Shown here piece after piece: positions 18,828 through 28,154 of a stretch of DNA of 58,673 nucleotides. Source of the stretch: an uncultured Eubacteriales bacterium (GTDB lineage: Bacteria > Bacillota > Clostridia > Christensenellales > Borkfalkiaceae). Within the stretch, counting starts at the first letter, position 1, and each line of letters begins with the position of its first letter. The notes below the pieces were generated by a model. It was not told where the DNA came from. It worked only from the letters and a program-made list of their open reading frames with translations, and did no database searches. A program made the position numbers and the translations under genes. Location of the stretch: NCBI GenBank assembly GCA_905207235.1, contig CAJLKN010000012.1, positions 1 to 58,673 on the forward strand, given 5' to 3'.

Positions 18828-18973
18828 ATATCAAAATTGCATAGATTTAAGGCAAATTTGCAAAAATTCAGCCACTTTTACGATATTTTCAGCTTCCGTT
18901 TGCTTATATACGCGGAACACAGAAACATATCTGAAAGAGGCGATATAAATAAAAAGCTATAAATCTATAAAAA

Positions 18974-19007
18974 GCGACGCGCCGCAGCTTGTAAAGCGGC
19001 GGCGCGG
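18974..19007 (-). terminator. Likely terminator of the yicC-to-thiN cluster
   Basis: Arms CGCGCCGC (18978-18985) and GCGGCGCG (18999-19006) are followed on the minus strand by TCGCTTTTTATAG. The AT-rich remainder of the 18708-19089 gap shows nothing further that I can support. Confidence 0.6.
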
Positions 19008-19089
19008 GGGGCTTTGAAAAAATTTTATTTTCTGCAGATTACTTTAAGAATTTTTTGTACAATTTTCGGCGGTTTAACGCAGATAATCG

Positions 19090-19698
19090 TCATACTTCCC
19101 CCTTGTTGACTATTATTAGGGCGACGTCTCGTCTGTGCGTGCGCACGAAAGCGGAGCGGCTGAGGACTATATTTGATATTCCGCGGCACTCGCCAACGCT
19201 TATCCTTTTAGGATAGGCGTATTTGCACCCTTCACTTTCCATTATACGCACGAAGTTGCCGAATGGTAACAGTGAAAAGGTTCTGCCGCAATAATCGCCG
19301 AGGGGAATTTTGCCCGATGACACAAAAATTTCCGATTTTTCGGAAATCATTACAGCTTTGACCCCGCGCGCATGCGCGGCATATAAAAGATTGAGGTTGC
19401 CGAGGAAGTGGTCTTCCCTTCCTCCTCCGCCGCCATAGATTGCAATTTGGTCTGCGCCGTCCGCAATCATTTTAAAAAGCGCAATCTCGCCGTCGGTGTA
19501 ATCTTTTTCGGAGGGGTAAATTTTTTCGGGCGCGGGTACGGGGATATAGCCGAGGCTGTCGAAGTCGCCTATGTTTTTATCTATACGCACCCTTCCCTTT
19601 GCCCATTCGTAAGCTCCGTCGCAGCAATAAACTACGCTGTCAGAGCAATCTATTTCGCCCGAATAGGGCGTTCCGTTCAGAAGAAGTATGCCTTTCAT
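19090..19698 (-). CDS. thiN: Thiamine pyrophosphokinase (thiamine diphosphokinase)
   Basis: Converts thiamine to the cofactor thiamine diphosphate. The motifs IGDFDSLG, EKDYTDGE and GGGGGREDHFLGNL are those that bind magnesium-ATP and substrate in this family. The 202 residues are a normal length. It follows rpe directly, as in the B. subtilis order. With the ThiT transporter at 38528 it makes a salvage route for external thiamine. Confidence 0.93.
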   Translation of the reverse strand: MKGILLLNGTPYSGEIDCSDSVVYCCDGAYEWAKGRVRIDKNIGDFDSLGYIPVPAPEKIYPSEKDYTDGEIALFKMIADGADQIAIYGGGGGREDHFLGNLNLLYAAHARGVKAVMISEKSEIFVSSGKIPLGDYCGRTFSLLPFGNFVRIMESEGCKYAYPKRISVGECRGISNIVLSRSAFVRTHRRDVALIIVNKGEV

Positions 19699-19699
19699 A

Positions 19700-20365
19700 T
19701 CAGCCGCGCAGAGCGGAGATGGTTGCCGCCATGTCCGACGAGCCGAATACGGCAGAGCCCGCTACAAGGATGTTTGCACCCGCCTCTATGACGTCGCGGC
19801 AGTTTGAAACGCCTACGCCGCCGTCCACTTCTATATCCATATCGCCCTTGCCGATTTTTTTTGCGTAATCTCGCGCCTTTTTAATCTGATCTAGCGCTGT
19901 GGGAATAAATTTCTGACCGCCGTAGCCGGGGAACACCGACATCACAAGGAGCATATCGCATAAGGGCAGCACGCTGTAAATCTTTTCTACGTCGGTATCG
20001 GGATTGACGACGACGCCGCACTTTATGCCGAAAGATTTTATGAGCTCCAGCGTTTCCTTCAAATATCCGTCAGAAATTTTTGCACAGGCTTCGTAGTGCA
20101 CGGTGATTATGTCCGCACCCGCGTCGGCGAAAAATTTAATCTGCGTCTTGGGGTGCTCTATCATGAGGTGCACGTCGAGCGGCAGTTTTGTAAGCGGACG
20201 GATATTTTTTACCATCTGCGCGCCGAAAGTTATAGGTCCGACAAAAGAGCCGTCCATAACGTCGCAGTGAATTAAATCTGCGCCTGCGGCGTTGAGTTTT
20301 TGTATCGCTCCGCCCATATCGGCAAAATTTGCCGAAAGTATTGAAGGTGCTATTGAAATTTTCAT
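19700..20365 (-). CDS. rpe: Ribulose-phosphate 3-epimerase
   Basis: Pentose phosphate pathway TIM-barrel enzyme of 221 residues. SILSANFADM at the N-terminus, HCDVMDGSFV (metal-binding His and Asp) and the DVHLMIEHP motif are diagnostic, as are the VDGGV phosphate-binding segment and the C-terminal VAGSAVFG. The ribosome site AAGGAAG precedes the ATG. rsgA, which usually precedes rpe in Bacillota, is absent. Confidence 0.96.
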   Translation of the reverse strand: MKISIAPSILSANFADMGGAIQKLNAAGADLIHCDVMDGSFVGPITFGAQMVKNIRPLTKLPLDVHLMIEHPKTQIKFFADAGADIITVHYEACAKISDGYLKETLELIKSFGIKCGVVVNPDTDVEKIYSVLPLCDMLLVMSVFPGYGGQKFIPTALDQIKKARDYAKKIGKGDMDIEVDGGVGVSNCRDVIEAGANILVAGSAVFGSSDMAATISALRG

Positions 20366-20429
20366 TTGCGTCTTCCTTTTACCGTAACTTTTATATAAAT
20401 GTCGCCGCGCGGGTTAAAATTATGCGCGT

Positions 20430-20456
20430 CTGTATTATCAGTATTATCTGTATTAC
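20430..20456. repeat. Three tandem imperfect 9-base repeats at a gene-order break
   Basis: CTGTATTAT, CAGTATTAT and CTGTATTAC lie in a row in the 109-base rlmN-rpe spacer, exactly where prpC-prkC-rsgA would be expected. Confidence 0.6.
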
Positions 20457-20474
20457 TTGTCTTATTTCTGAATT

Positions 20475-21551
20475 TTATTGCGCCTTATTGTCCTGCTCGG
20501 GTTGAACTTCGGCATTTTCGTTTAAAAAGCCCGCGCGCAGCTGTCCGCACGCGCCGCCTATGTCCGCGCCCGTCCTGCGCCTTAAAGTGGCGGAAAGTCC
20601 GCCTTTTTCCAAAAGTCCTAAAAATCTGTAAGCACTCTTTTCGTCCGCGCCCTCCAAAGTGCGCTCCTTGACGGTATTGAGCCTTATAAGGTTAACATGG
20701 CAGGGTCTGCCTTTCAGAAGCGAAATAAGCTCTTCCGCGTGGCGGTTGTCGCAGTTTTCGCCGACAATCAGAGCGTATTCGAAGATGTACCGCCTGCCCG
20801 TCCTGGCAAAATAGTTGTCGCAAGCCTTTAAAATTTCGGCTATGCTCCACTTGTTGGCGACAGGCATTGTACGCGCGCGCTCTTCATCGGTAGTGTTGTG
20901 AAGAGACACCGTGAGGTTTAAGGGTATGCCCTCTTCGGCGAATTTATACATTTTATCGACAAGTCCGCACGTCGAAAGAGATATGTTGCGGGGAGAAATG
21001 TTTATGCCCTCCTCCGCCGTTACGTTTTTTAAAAATTCGACAACGTTGTCGTAGTTATCGAAGGGCTCGCCGCTGCCCATCAAAACGAGGTTTGTTACGG
21101 CGCGCTTTTCCTTTGTGCCGCCGTGAAGGGCGTTGACCGCGAGCACCTGCGCAAGTATTTCGCCAGAGGTAAGATCGCGCACCATGCCGCCCAGAGTGCT
21201 GGCGCAGAATTTACAGCCCATGCGGCAGCCGACCTGCGTCGAAATGCATTGCGTGTTGCCGTATTTATACTTCATGAACACGCCCTCTATAATGTTGCCG
21301 TCCGCCAGCCTGAAAAGATATTTTTCGGTTCCGTCCGTCGATGTGAGCGTGCGGATAATTTCTATCGTGCAGTCCTCGAACTCGGCTGAAAGTCCCTGTT
21401 TGAACGATGCGGGCAAGGTGGATATTTCGGATATTTTTTTGCCCTGCATTATGCCTTCGTACAGCTGTTTTGCCCTGAATGAGGGTTGTTTGTACTGTTC
21501 GACGAGCCGACAGATGCCGCTGAAACTTAAATCCTGAATAATCTTTTTCAT
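20475..21551 (-). CDS. rlmN: Dual-specificity RNA methyltransferase RlmN
   Basis: Radical SAM enzyme that methylates C2 of A2503 in 23S rRNA and A37 in tRNA. The cluster-binding cysteines are C109, C113 and C116 (GCRMGCKFCAST), and the C-terminal GACGQL carries the resolving cysteine. The 358 residues are a normal length with a short acidic tail. The ATG overlaps the rsmB stop by four bases. Confidence 0.96.
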   Translation of the reverse strand: MKKIIQDLSFSGICRLVEQYKQPSFRAKQLYEGIMQGKKISEISTLPASFKQGLSAEFEDCTIEIIRTLTSTDGTEKYLFRLADGNIIEGVFMKYKYGNTQCISTQVGCRMGCKFCASTLGGMVRDLTSGEILAQVLAVNALHGGTKEKRAVTNLVLMGSGEPFDNYDNVVEFLKNVTAEEGINISPRNISLSTCGLVDKMYKFAEEGIPLNLTVSLHNTTDEERARTMPVANKWSIAEILKACDNYFARTGRRYIFEYALIVGENCDNRHAEELISLLKGRPCHVNLIRLNTVKERTLEGADEKSAYRFLGLLEKGGLSATLRRRTGADIGGACGQLRAGFLNENAEVQPEQDNKAQ

Positions 21552-22768
21552 TTCTTTATAAACGAAGTGAGGTAAAATCCCGCTCCCTGCGATATATGCG
21601 GCAAAAACTGAAGTCCGAACTTCGTCCGCTTATTTGCAAGGGGCGACGAGGGTATATCGAGTTCAAAATCGGGGTGGGAAGCCAGAAAATTATATGCCGC
21701 GCTGTCGTTTTCCTCGGGCAGGACCGAGCAGGTGGAATAATACAGTCTGCCGCCCTCCTTCAAATACCTGCAACCGTTATTCAGGAGCGCCGACTGCGTA
21801 GCGGCGAGCGAGGCAATGTCCTCGGCTTTTCGGTTGAGCTTTATATCGGGATTTTCGTTGATTACGCCCGTGCCCGAGCAAGGCGCGTCGCAAAGAACGA
21901 CGTCGAACGCCCCCTCATATCCGCTATTGAACGCCGTGCCGTCGGCACACACCGCCGTTACGTTTTTGACGCCCATGCGGGAGGCGTAGCTGTTTATCAG
22001 TTCGACCCTGTGCGGGTGCAGTTCGCAGGCGGTAACGCTTGCAAACTTCTTGGAAAGAAGCACGCTCTTGCCGCCAGGCGCGGCGCATAAATCGAGCAGA
22101 TTTCCGCCGCCCTTTACCGCGTCGCATATGGCGACCGAGCCGACGGACTGAAAGGTGTAATCGCCGCGGTCGAAGCCTTCGTCGCGCACGAAATTGGGAA
22201 ATATATATACGCCGTCGAAGGGCGTATCTTCGTGAGGTTTTGAAAGATAGCTTTCTTCATTCCGCTCGAAGCGCACGCATACGCCGTGCGAGGGCGCGGA
22301 TAAAATTTGCTCCGCCTCGCCCTTGTAACTGCGCCTCAAAGCCTTGACGAGCCACAGGGGCGCCGAACACCTTACCGACATGGCCTCGTCCGCTCTTTCG
22401 GGCAGGGGCGGGACTTTATACGAGCGCAGAAAGGCGTTTACAAAGCCCGCAGCGCCGCTCTTGCCCAGCTTTTTGGCGAGCTCGACTGCGCAGTCGACCG
22501 TCATATAGTCGCTTTTATCCATAAACTCGAGCATGTATAGGGCAATCTTTAAAATGAGCCTTACCGCGCTCTTGGGCGGGCGCGCAGCGTTGCCCGCGAT
22601 TATATGCGAAAGGTATATGTCCTTTTCGAGCACGCCGTAACAGATTTTTACCGTCCGCGCTCTGCCCGAAGGCTCCGTCGGCGTTTCGGCGATAGCCTGT
22701 TTAAGGTATTTGCCGCCCGAATATACCTTGGATAATACGAGATAGGGGTCGCAAAGAGGATTAGTCAA
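21548..22768 (-). CDS. rsmB: 16S rRNA m5C967 methyltransferase RsmB
   Basis: SAM-dependent rRNA cytosine-5 methyltransferase with an N-terminal NusB-like RNA-binding domain (about 1-135) and a Rossmann domain. The SAM loop is LDLCAAPGGKS, and the catalytic cysteines lie in DAPCSGTG and YSTCSV. The 406 residues are a normal length. It overlaps both fmt and rlmN by a few bases, indicating a tight operon. Confidence 0.95.
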   Translation of the reverse strand: MTNPLCDPYLVLSKVYSGGKYLKQAIAETPTEPSGRARTVKICYGVLEKDIYLSHIIAGNAARPPKSAVRLILKIALYMLEFMDKSDYMTVDCAVELAKKLGKSGAAGFVNAFLRSYKVPPLPERADEAMSVRCSAPLWLVKALRRSYKGEAEQILSAPSHGVCVRFERNEESYLSKPHEDTPFDGVYIFPNFVRDEGFDRGDYTFQSVGSVAICDAVKGGGNLLDLCAAPGGKSVLLSKKFASVTACELHPHRVELINSYASRMGVKNVTAVCADGTAFNSGYEGAFDVVLCDAPCSGTGVINENPDIKLNRKAEDIASLAATQSALLNNGCRYLKEGGRLYYSTCSVLPEENDSAAYNFLASHPDFELDIPSSPLANKRTKFGLQFLPHISQGAGFYLTSFIKK

Positions 22769-23672
22769 GTATGTCGCCCGCCTTTATCTTTCTGCCGTTG
22801 ACCAGGTCGGAAGCATTTAAAGGCTTGCCGCCCGCAAACTGGGCTTTTAATATATTTATCGCGCCGTCCGAGCACTTTACTACTATGCCATGCTTGTCCG
22901 CGCGAACGACTTCGCCGACCGCTCCGACCTCGGCCGAAGCGCATTGAGCGTCATATATATTGAGCTGAACGCCGTTAAGATAGCAAAAAGCGAGGGGCTG
23001 GGGGCTCATCGCCTTTATAAGCCTTACGGCGTTCGACGCGCTGTCGAAATTTATGCGCGCATCCTCTTTTTTAATCTTTTTGCAATAGGTCGCCGCGCTG
23101 TCGTCCTGCAAAAGCAACTGGACATCGCCCTTTATTATCAGCCCGACAGCCTCTACCGCCGCCTCTGCGGAAAGCTCGGACAGCTCTTCCGAGAGCTGAC
23201 CGTATGTCTTGCCGAGCGCAGAACACTTTTTAACGAGCAGTATGTCGCCACTGTCGAGGGCTTCCTCCGTCTTCATAACGGTAACGCCCGTGTACTGTTC
23301 GCCAGCGAGTATTGCCGACTGAATGGGGCTCGCGCCCCTGAAAAGGGGCAGAAGCGAGGCGTGCAAATTCCACACTCCCTGAGGGAATGCGGCAAGCACC
23401 TGCTTTGTGAGTATCTGACCGTAAGCGCAGGTTACCATAATGTCCGCGCCGAAAGAGGCGAGCTCTTGCACGCAGTCCCTTATCCTCGCGCTGTCGATGA
23501 CGGGTATACCGTTGGCGAGGGCGTAGCTCTTTACGGGCGTGGGCGTAAGTATCTTTTTTCTGCCGACGGGTTTGTCGGGCTGGGTTACGACTGCGCACAC
23601 GCCGAATTTTTCGTGCAGAGCCTTCAAAGACGGAAGGGCGTATTCGGGCGAACCTGCAAAAATTATCTTCAT
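22761..23672 (-). CDS. fmt: Methionyl-tRNA formyltransferase
   Basis: Formylates initiator Met-tRNA. The 303 residues begin with IIFAGSPEYALPSL, and the folate-site region has HASLLPLFRGASPIQSAI with the catalytic Asn-His-Asp set (N in WNLHAS, the following H, and D in LDSGDIL). A C-terminal OB-like domain follows. It lies three bases after def, the usual pair. GAGG precedes the ATG. Confidence 0.96.
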   Translation of the reverse strand: MKIIFAGSPEYALPSLKALHEKFGVCAVVTQPDKPVGRKKILTPTPVKSYALANGIPVIDSARIRDCVQELASFGADIMVTCAYGQILTKQVLAAFPQGVWNLHASLLPLFRGASPIQSAILAGEQYTGVTVMKTEEALDSGDILLVKKCSALGKTYGQLSEELSELSAEAAVEAVGLIIKGDVQLLLQDDSAATYCKKIKKEDARINFDSASNAVRLIKAMSPQPLAFCYLNGVQLNIYDAQCASAEVGAVGEVVRADKHGIVVKCSDGAINILKAQFAGGKPLNASDLVNGRKIKAGDILD

Positions 23673-23675
23673 AAA

Positions 23676-24137
23676 TTATTCCTCGTCGGGGAGGTCGTAA
23701 ACTTCGGAAGCGACGTCGGTATAGAGGATACCGTCGAGGTGATCGAGCTCGTGGCAGACTGCGCGGGCGAAAAAGCCTTCCGCCGTCAGTTTATGCTTTC
23801 TGCCGTTTCTGTCGCGGTATTCAGCCTTTACCTTATAGGGGCGGGTAACCGTGCCCTGCTTGCCCTTGACCGAAAGGCAACCTTCGGGACCCGTCTGTTC
23901 GCCCTTTACCGACACAATTACGGGATTTATCATCTCGAAAAAGCCCTCTTCGACATCGACGACGACAGCCCTTAAAGGCACGCCGACCTGCGGAGCGGCT
24001 AACCCTGCGCCGTTTTCAGCGCGGACGGTCTGTTTAAGGTCGTCCATCAAAGCGCCCAGCTCCTTATCGAATTTTTTTACTTCGGCGCACTTTTGTCTTA
24101 AAACTTCGTCGCCTACCTGTACAACGTATCTGACCAT
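23676..24137 (-). CDS. def: Peptide deformylase
   Basis: Removes the N-formyl group from nascent proteins. All three family motifs are present: GAGLAAPQVG, EGCLSV (metal cysteine) and HELDHLDG (metal histidines and catalytic Glu). At 153 residues it is a type 1 enzyme. It sits between priA and fmt. Confidence 0.96.
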   Translation of the reverse strand: MVRYVVQVGDEVLRQKCAEVKKFDKELGALMDDLKQTVRAENGAGLAAPQVGVPLRAVVVDVEEGFFEMINPVIVSVKGEQTGPEGCLSVKGKQGTVTRPYKVKAEYRDRNGRKHKLTAEGFFARAVCHELDHLDGILYTDVASEVYDLPDEE

Positions 24138-24146
24138 ATTGACCTC

Positions 24147-26315
24147 TTAAGATAAATTTGCGGGATTTTCTTCGACGTAAGCCAGCACGGCATTGGTTGT
24201 GAAGCGCGCGGCGACGCCGTAAATTTGCGGCAAAAGGTTATTGCCTTTGAGGCGCATGAGCACCTGGTAACGCCATTTGCCCTGTATCTTTTTTATGGGC
24301 GAGTGCATTTTGTTGAAGAAAATGAACTCGTCCTCGTTTTCTTCCTTTAATTTGAGAAGGGAGAAGTAAATTTCCTTTAAAACGCCCAGCGCGGCAGAGT
24401 CGTCTTCGCCGACGACCATCACCCTGCATATGAGCGAATAGGGCGGAAAGAGTGTGGCTTTTCTTATCTTGACTTCGTTTTCGAAAAAGCCGTTATAATC
24501 GTAATTGACTGCGTAGCGCAGAATGTAATTTTCGGGCGAATAGGTCTGCAAAACGACTTTGCCCTTAGCCCCCGCCCTGCCGCTTCTGCCCGCGACCTGG
24601 GTTATGAGCTGAAAGGTTCTTTCGCCGCTGCGGTAGTCGGAAAAATGCAGGCTCATGTCGGCGTCGAGTATGCCCACGAGCGTTACCGACGGGAAGTCGT
24701 GCCCCTTGGCAATCATCTGCGTGCCGACGAGCACGTCCGCCTGCTTTTCGCCGAACTGCTTTAATATTTTATAGTGTCCGTCCTTGCCCGAAACGGTGTC
24801 GTTGTCCATCCTTAAAATTTTAGCCGAAGGGAAAAGTTCTCTAAGGTCCGCAACAACGCGCTGGGTGCCCGTCCCGCCGTAGCGAAGATGTCTGCCGCCG
24901 CACTCGGGGCAGGCGGACGGCATATGATATTTTGCGCCGCAATAGTGGCACTTCAAACAGTTTTCTTCCGAATGGTACGTAAGCGACACGTCGCAGTTTT
25001 CGCACCGCGCGACATAGCCGCAATCCTGGCAGATGACCGTCTTGGCGTAGCCCCTGCGATTTAAAAATATTATCGCCTGATTGCCGCTTTCGAGTGTTGA
25101 GGCAAGTTCCTCCCTCAACGCCTGCGAAAAGCTGGTGTTGTTTCCCCTTTTGACCTCTTTGCGCATATCCGTAATTATTATTTCGGGCAGAGGTTTTTTA
25201 TTAATTCTGTCGGGCAGGGTTATCAGCCCGTATTTGCCTTCGGTGGCGCATATATAGCTTTCAACCGAGGGCGTCGCGCTGCCTAAAATGAGTTTGCAAC
25301 CGTTATACTCGGCGCGCAGCCGCGCGATGTCTATCGTGGAATACCTCGGAGCCGCCTCCGAAACGTAGGAAGAGTCGTGCTCTTCGTCGATTATTATCGC
25401 GCCCAGATTTTCGAGGGGAGCAAATATTGCCGAGCGCGCGCCTATGGCGATTTTAGCCTCGCCCGAGCGCAACCTCCACCATTCGTCGAAGCGTTCGCCC
25501 GCCGAAAGTCCGCTGTGCATTATTGCCGCTTCGCCCTTGAACCTGCGCCTGAGCTGGCGGAGCATCTGCGGCGTAAGCGAAATTTCGGGCACGAGGAATA
25601 TCGCCGTTTTGCCCTTTTTGAGCACTTCGGCAATGTAACTCAAATAAATTTCCGTCTTGCCGCTTCCCGTAACGCCGTGAATGAGCTGGACGGTTTTATC
25701 CGATGTTTCGATATATTCTAGCGCGCCCTGCTGTGCGGGCGTCAGTGCCACGGGGGAAAACTCTTCCTCCTCCCCGCTCATCGGCGTGCGTATGCGGCGC
25801 ACCTTGTAAACTTCGACGACGCCCTTTTCGACGAGCGCGTTTACAGCCGCCCTGCCGAAGCGTTCGGCGACGGAGGAAAGTTCTGCGTCGCCCTCTTTGA
25901 GCGCCGCGATTATCTGCGCCTGCTTTACCGCCCTTTTGCCCGCCTCTGCGTCGCCCTCTTTGAGTTTGAGAAAGGATGTATAAACCTCGCGCACCTTGCC
26001 GAGGCGCATTTCGGAGGGAAGAAACAGCCTCAAAGCGACAGCTTTGGGCACGCGGTAACGCGAAGCAATTTTTTCCATTAGGTCGAGGCATTCGGGCACT
26101 ATCGCGGGCAGTTCGTCATAAACTTCGCTGACGGGCTTTATTTTGTCCGCGGCGAAAGACGGGGTAGGATTTAAGCCTATGACAAAGCCTTCAATTATCC
26201 TGCCCCCGAACGGAACTTTTACCCTGCAACCCGCCTTTACGTCGTCAGGGCAGGAATATTCAAATATTCTGTCGACCTGGCTGTGAGCGATATCGACGAT
26301 GACCTGTGCGTACAA
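24147..26315 (-). CDS. priA: Primosomal protein N' (replication restart helicase PriA)
   Basis: Helicase that reloads the replisome at stalled forks. The N-terminal 3'-DNA-binding domain is followed by Walker A GVTGSGKT at 214-221, a DEEHD box and the cysteine-rich zinc insertion (CQDC, CENC, CLKCHYC, CPEC) near 430-475. The start is a TTG at 26315 with GGAGG five bases upstream; no ATG fits. coaBC, which usually lies between rpoZ and priA in Bacillota, is missing, and a GC-rich hairpin stands there instead. Confidence 0.96.
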   Translation of the reverse strand: MYAQVIVDIAHSQVDRIFEYSCPDDVKAGCRVKVPFGGRIIEGFVIGLNPTPSFAADKIKPVSEVYDELPAIVPECLDLMEKIASRYRVPKAVALRLFLPSEMRLGKVREVYTSFLKLKEGDAEAGKRAVKQAQIIAALKEGDAELSSVAERFGRAAVNALVEKGVVEVYKVRRIRTPMSGEEEEFSPVALTPAQQGALEYIETSDKTVQLIHGVTGSGKTEIYLSYIAEVLKKGKTAIFLVPEISLTPQMLRQLRRRFKGEAAIMHSGLSAGERFDEWWRLRSGEAKIAIGARSAIFAPLENLGAIIIDEEHDSSYVSEAAPRYSTIDIARLRAEYNGCKLILGSATPSVESYICATEGKYGLITLPDRINKKPLPEIIITDMRKEVKRGNNTSFSQALREELASTLESGNQAIIFLNRRGYAKTVICQDCGYVARCENCDVSLTYHSEENCLKCHYCGAKYHMPSACPECGGRHLRYGGTGTQRVVADLRELFPSAKILRMDNDTVSGKDGHYKILKQFGEKQADVLVGTQMIAKGHDFPSVTLVGILDADMSLHFSDYRSGERTFQLITQVAGRSGRAGAKGKVVLQTYSPENYILRYAVNYDYNGFFENEVKIRKATLFPPYSLICRVMVVGEDDSAALGVLKEIYFSLLKLKEENEDEFIFFNKMHSPIKKIQGKWRYQVLMRLKGNNLLPQIYGVAARFTTNAVLAYVEENPANLS

Positions 26316-26355
26316 GATTACCTCCGACCTGAAATAATTGCCAACTCAAACAAAA

Positions 26356-26373
26356 GCGCCCCGCGCGGGGCGC
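26356..26373 (-). terminator. Hairpin between rpoZ and priA, possible partial terminator
   Basis: The 18-base perfect palindrome GCGCCCCGC/GCGGGGCGC is followed on the minus strand by TTTTGTTTG. Having no loop bases, it could equally be a protein site, but the T-run favours attenuation between the two genes. Confidence 0.55.
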
Positions 26374-26390
26374 ATTGTCTGCGACAGCAA

Positions 26391-26612
26391 TCAGTCTTTG
26401 ACTGCCTTGATTTTACCTTCGTTTATCTCCTCGCAAGCGAGCGCGATTTCTTTGAGATGATGGGGATTTTCGACGGGATTATCTACGCTGTGCTGCTCAA
26501 TGAGCTGGCGGGCGCGTTTTGCCACGACCACGCACAGCGCATAGCGCGAAACGGGCGTGCCGTTATCTCCCAATTTTTCTATGAGACTGTCAACTGCGGG
26601 TACGTTAATCAT
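26391..26612 (-). CDS. rpoZ: RNA polymerase omega subunit
   Basis: A 73-residue omega subunit placed directly after gmk as expected. The RYALCVVVAKRARQL segment (about 23-37) is the conserved core helix, and NPVENPHHLKEIALACEEI follows the family. AGGAGG precedes the ATG. Confidence 0.9.
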   Translation of the reverse strand: MINVPAVDSLIEKLGDNGTPVSRYALCVVVAKRARQLIEQHSVDNPVENPHHLKEIALACEEINEGKIKAVKD

Positions 26613-27179
26613 TTAGCCCTTCCTCCTTTTTTCTATTATCTTTAATATATTCTCTACGGTTGTATTCAAGTCGTCGTTGATGACCGTATAATCGTATATT
26701 TTGCTCTTCGAAAGCTCGTAACCGGCGCGTTCTAGCCTGTGTTTTATGAGCGTTTCGTCCTCTGTTCCGCGCAGTCTCAACCTGCGCACGAGCTCCTCCT
26801 CGCTGGGCGGAGTAATCATTAACAAAAGCGCGTCGGGATAAAGTTTTTTTACGTTTTCCGCGCCGTCGACGTCTATTTCGAGTATTACGTCGTTATCTTT
26901 GAGCTTTTCCTCGACAAAAAATTTGGGCGTGCCGTAATAATTTTCAAAGTGGTTGGAATATTCCAGAAAACCGCCCTCGTCTATCATCTTCAAAAAGGTC
27001 TGCTTGCTGATGAAGAAGTAATTTTTTCCGTTCTGCTCGCCCTCGCGCGGAGCGCGCGTCGTGCAGGATACGGAAAGCACCGCGTGGCTGAGCCTTTTTA
27101 AAAGCATATCCACAACCGTGCCCTTTCCTACTCCCGACGGACCCGATATCACTATTAAAATTCCTTTGTTTTCACTCAA
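26613..27179 (-). CDS. gmk: Guanylate kinase
   Basis: Phosphorylates GMP to GDP. The P-loop SGPSGVGKGT is at 12-21, and the GMP-binding TTRAPREGE and ENYYGT segments follow. The 188 residues are normal. The start is a TTG at 27179 that overlaps the end of yicC by eight bases, so initiation is likely coupled. Confidence 0.95.
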   Translation of the reverse strand: MSENKGILIVISGPSGVGKGTVVDMLLKRLSHAVLSVSCTTRAPREGEQNGKNYFFISKQTFLKMIDEGGFLEYSNHFENYYGTPKFFVEEKLKDNDVILEIDVDGAENVKKLYPDALLLMITPPSEEELVRRLRLRGTEDETLIKHRLERAGYELSKSKIYDYTVINDDLNTTVENILKIIEKRRKG

Positions 27180-28047
27180 CGTTCTGTACCTGTTCTCTTA
27201 TTTTCTCTATTTCGTTCTTCATATCCAGTCCGAGCCCCGTAATTTCGATGTCGTTGGACTTGGAGCATATGGTATTTGTTTCCCTGTTGAATTCCTGAAC
27301 GAGGAAGTCGAGCTTTCTGCCCACCAGCTTTTCGTTGCAGATTGCGCGGAACTGGCTGATGTGCGAGCCGAGGCGGGTGAGTTCCTCGTCGATATTTGCT
27401 TTATCGGTAAACAGCGCCACTTCGGTGAGCAGCCTGCCCTCGTCTATCGCTAAACCGTCGAGATAGCTTTTGACTTTCTCTTCGAGTTTCTGTCTGTAAT
27501 TGCTTACGACGACGGGAGCTCTTTGGGTTATCTTTAAAACGCAGCCCTCTATAAAATTTACGCGGGAGAGCATGTCCTTTGCAAGTTTTGCGCCCTCTTC
27601 GGCGCGCATGACGTTAAGATTTTCCAAAGCGGTGCCGAGAGCGCTTTCCAGAGCGGCGATGAGTTCTTCGTCCGCGCCGGCATTTTCCTCGGCTTTGAGC
27701 ACTTCGGGCTGTCTTAAAACGCCGCTGACCGTGAGGTCGTCTGTAAGTTCGGGGAAAAGCCCCTTGATTTTTGCAGCCGCTTCGACGTAAGCCCTCGCAG
27801 CCGCCTCATCGACGTACAGCGCCTTTGCCTTTTCGCGCTTGTCGGTATAGCTTATAAATACGTCCGCATGACCGCGTGTGAGTTTTTCGCGCACGGTTTT
27901 GCGTATCAGGTCCTCGTAACCTGAAAAAATTCTGGGGCATTTGACAGCCACGTCGAGATACCTGTTGTTGACCGTTTTGACCTCGGCGGTGAGCTCTAAG
28001 CCGCCCTGCCTGTATTCGCCCCTGCCGTAGCCCGTCATGCTGTACAT
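27172..28047 (-). CDS. yicC: YicC/YloC family endoribonuclease
   Basis: Member of the YicC family, known as endoribonucleases that trim RNA in stationary-phase control. The protein opens with YSMTGYGRGEY, and the C-terminal part has FLVQEFNRETNTICSKSND, the family signature. The ATG at 28047 is chosen because the family begins at SMTGYGR; the upstream in-frame ATG at 28110 would add 21 residues of unrelated sequence. It is the first gene of the housekeeping cluster running to thiN. Confidence 0.9.
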   Translation of the reverse strand: MYSMTGYGRGEYRQGGLELTAEVKTVNNRYLDVAVKCPRIFSGYEDLIRKTVREKLTRGHADVFISYTDKREKAKALYVDEAAARAYVEAAAKIKGLFPELTDDLTVSGVLRQPEVLKAEENAGADEELIAALESALGTALENLNVMRAEEGAKLAKDMLSRVNFIEGCVLKITQRAPVVVSNYRQKLEEKVKSYLDGLAIDEGRLLTEVALFTDKANIDEELTRLGSHISQFRAICNEKLVGRKLDFLVQEFNRETNTICSKSNDIEITGLGLDMKNEIEKIREQVQNVE

Positions 28048-28154
28048 AAAATTATACCCCGTAAAGATAATTTTCGCATCTATTATACAGCATTGTTTGG
28101 CAAAATTCAAGCGGCTTTCCCCGCTTTTGAAAATTTATTTGCGCGTTTTGCCGC

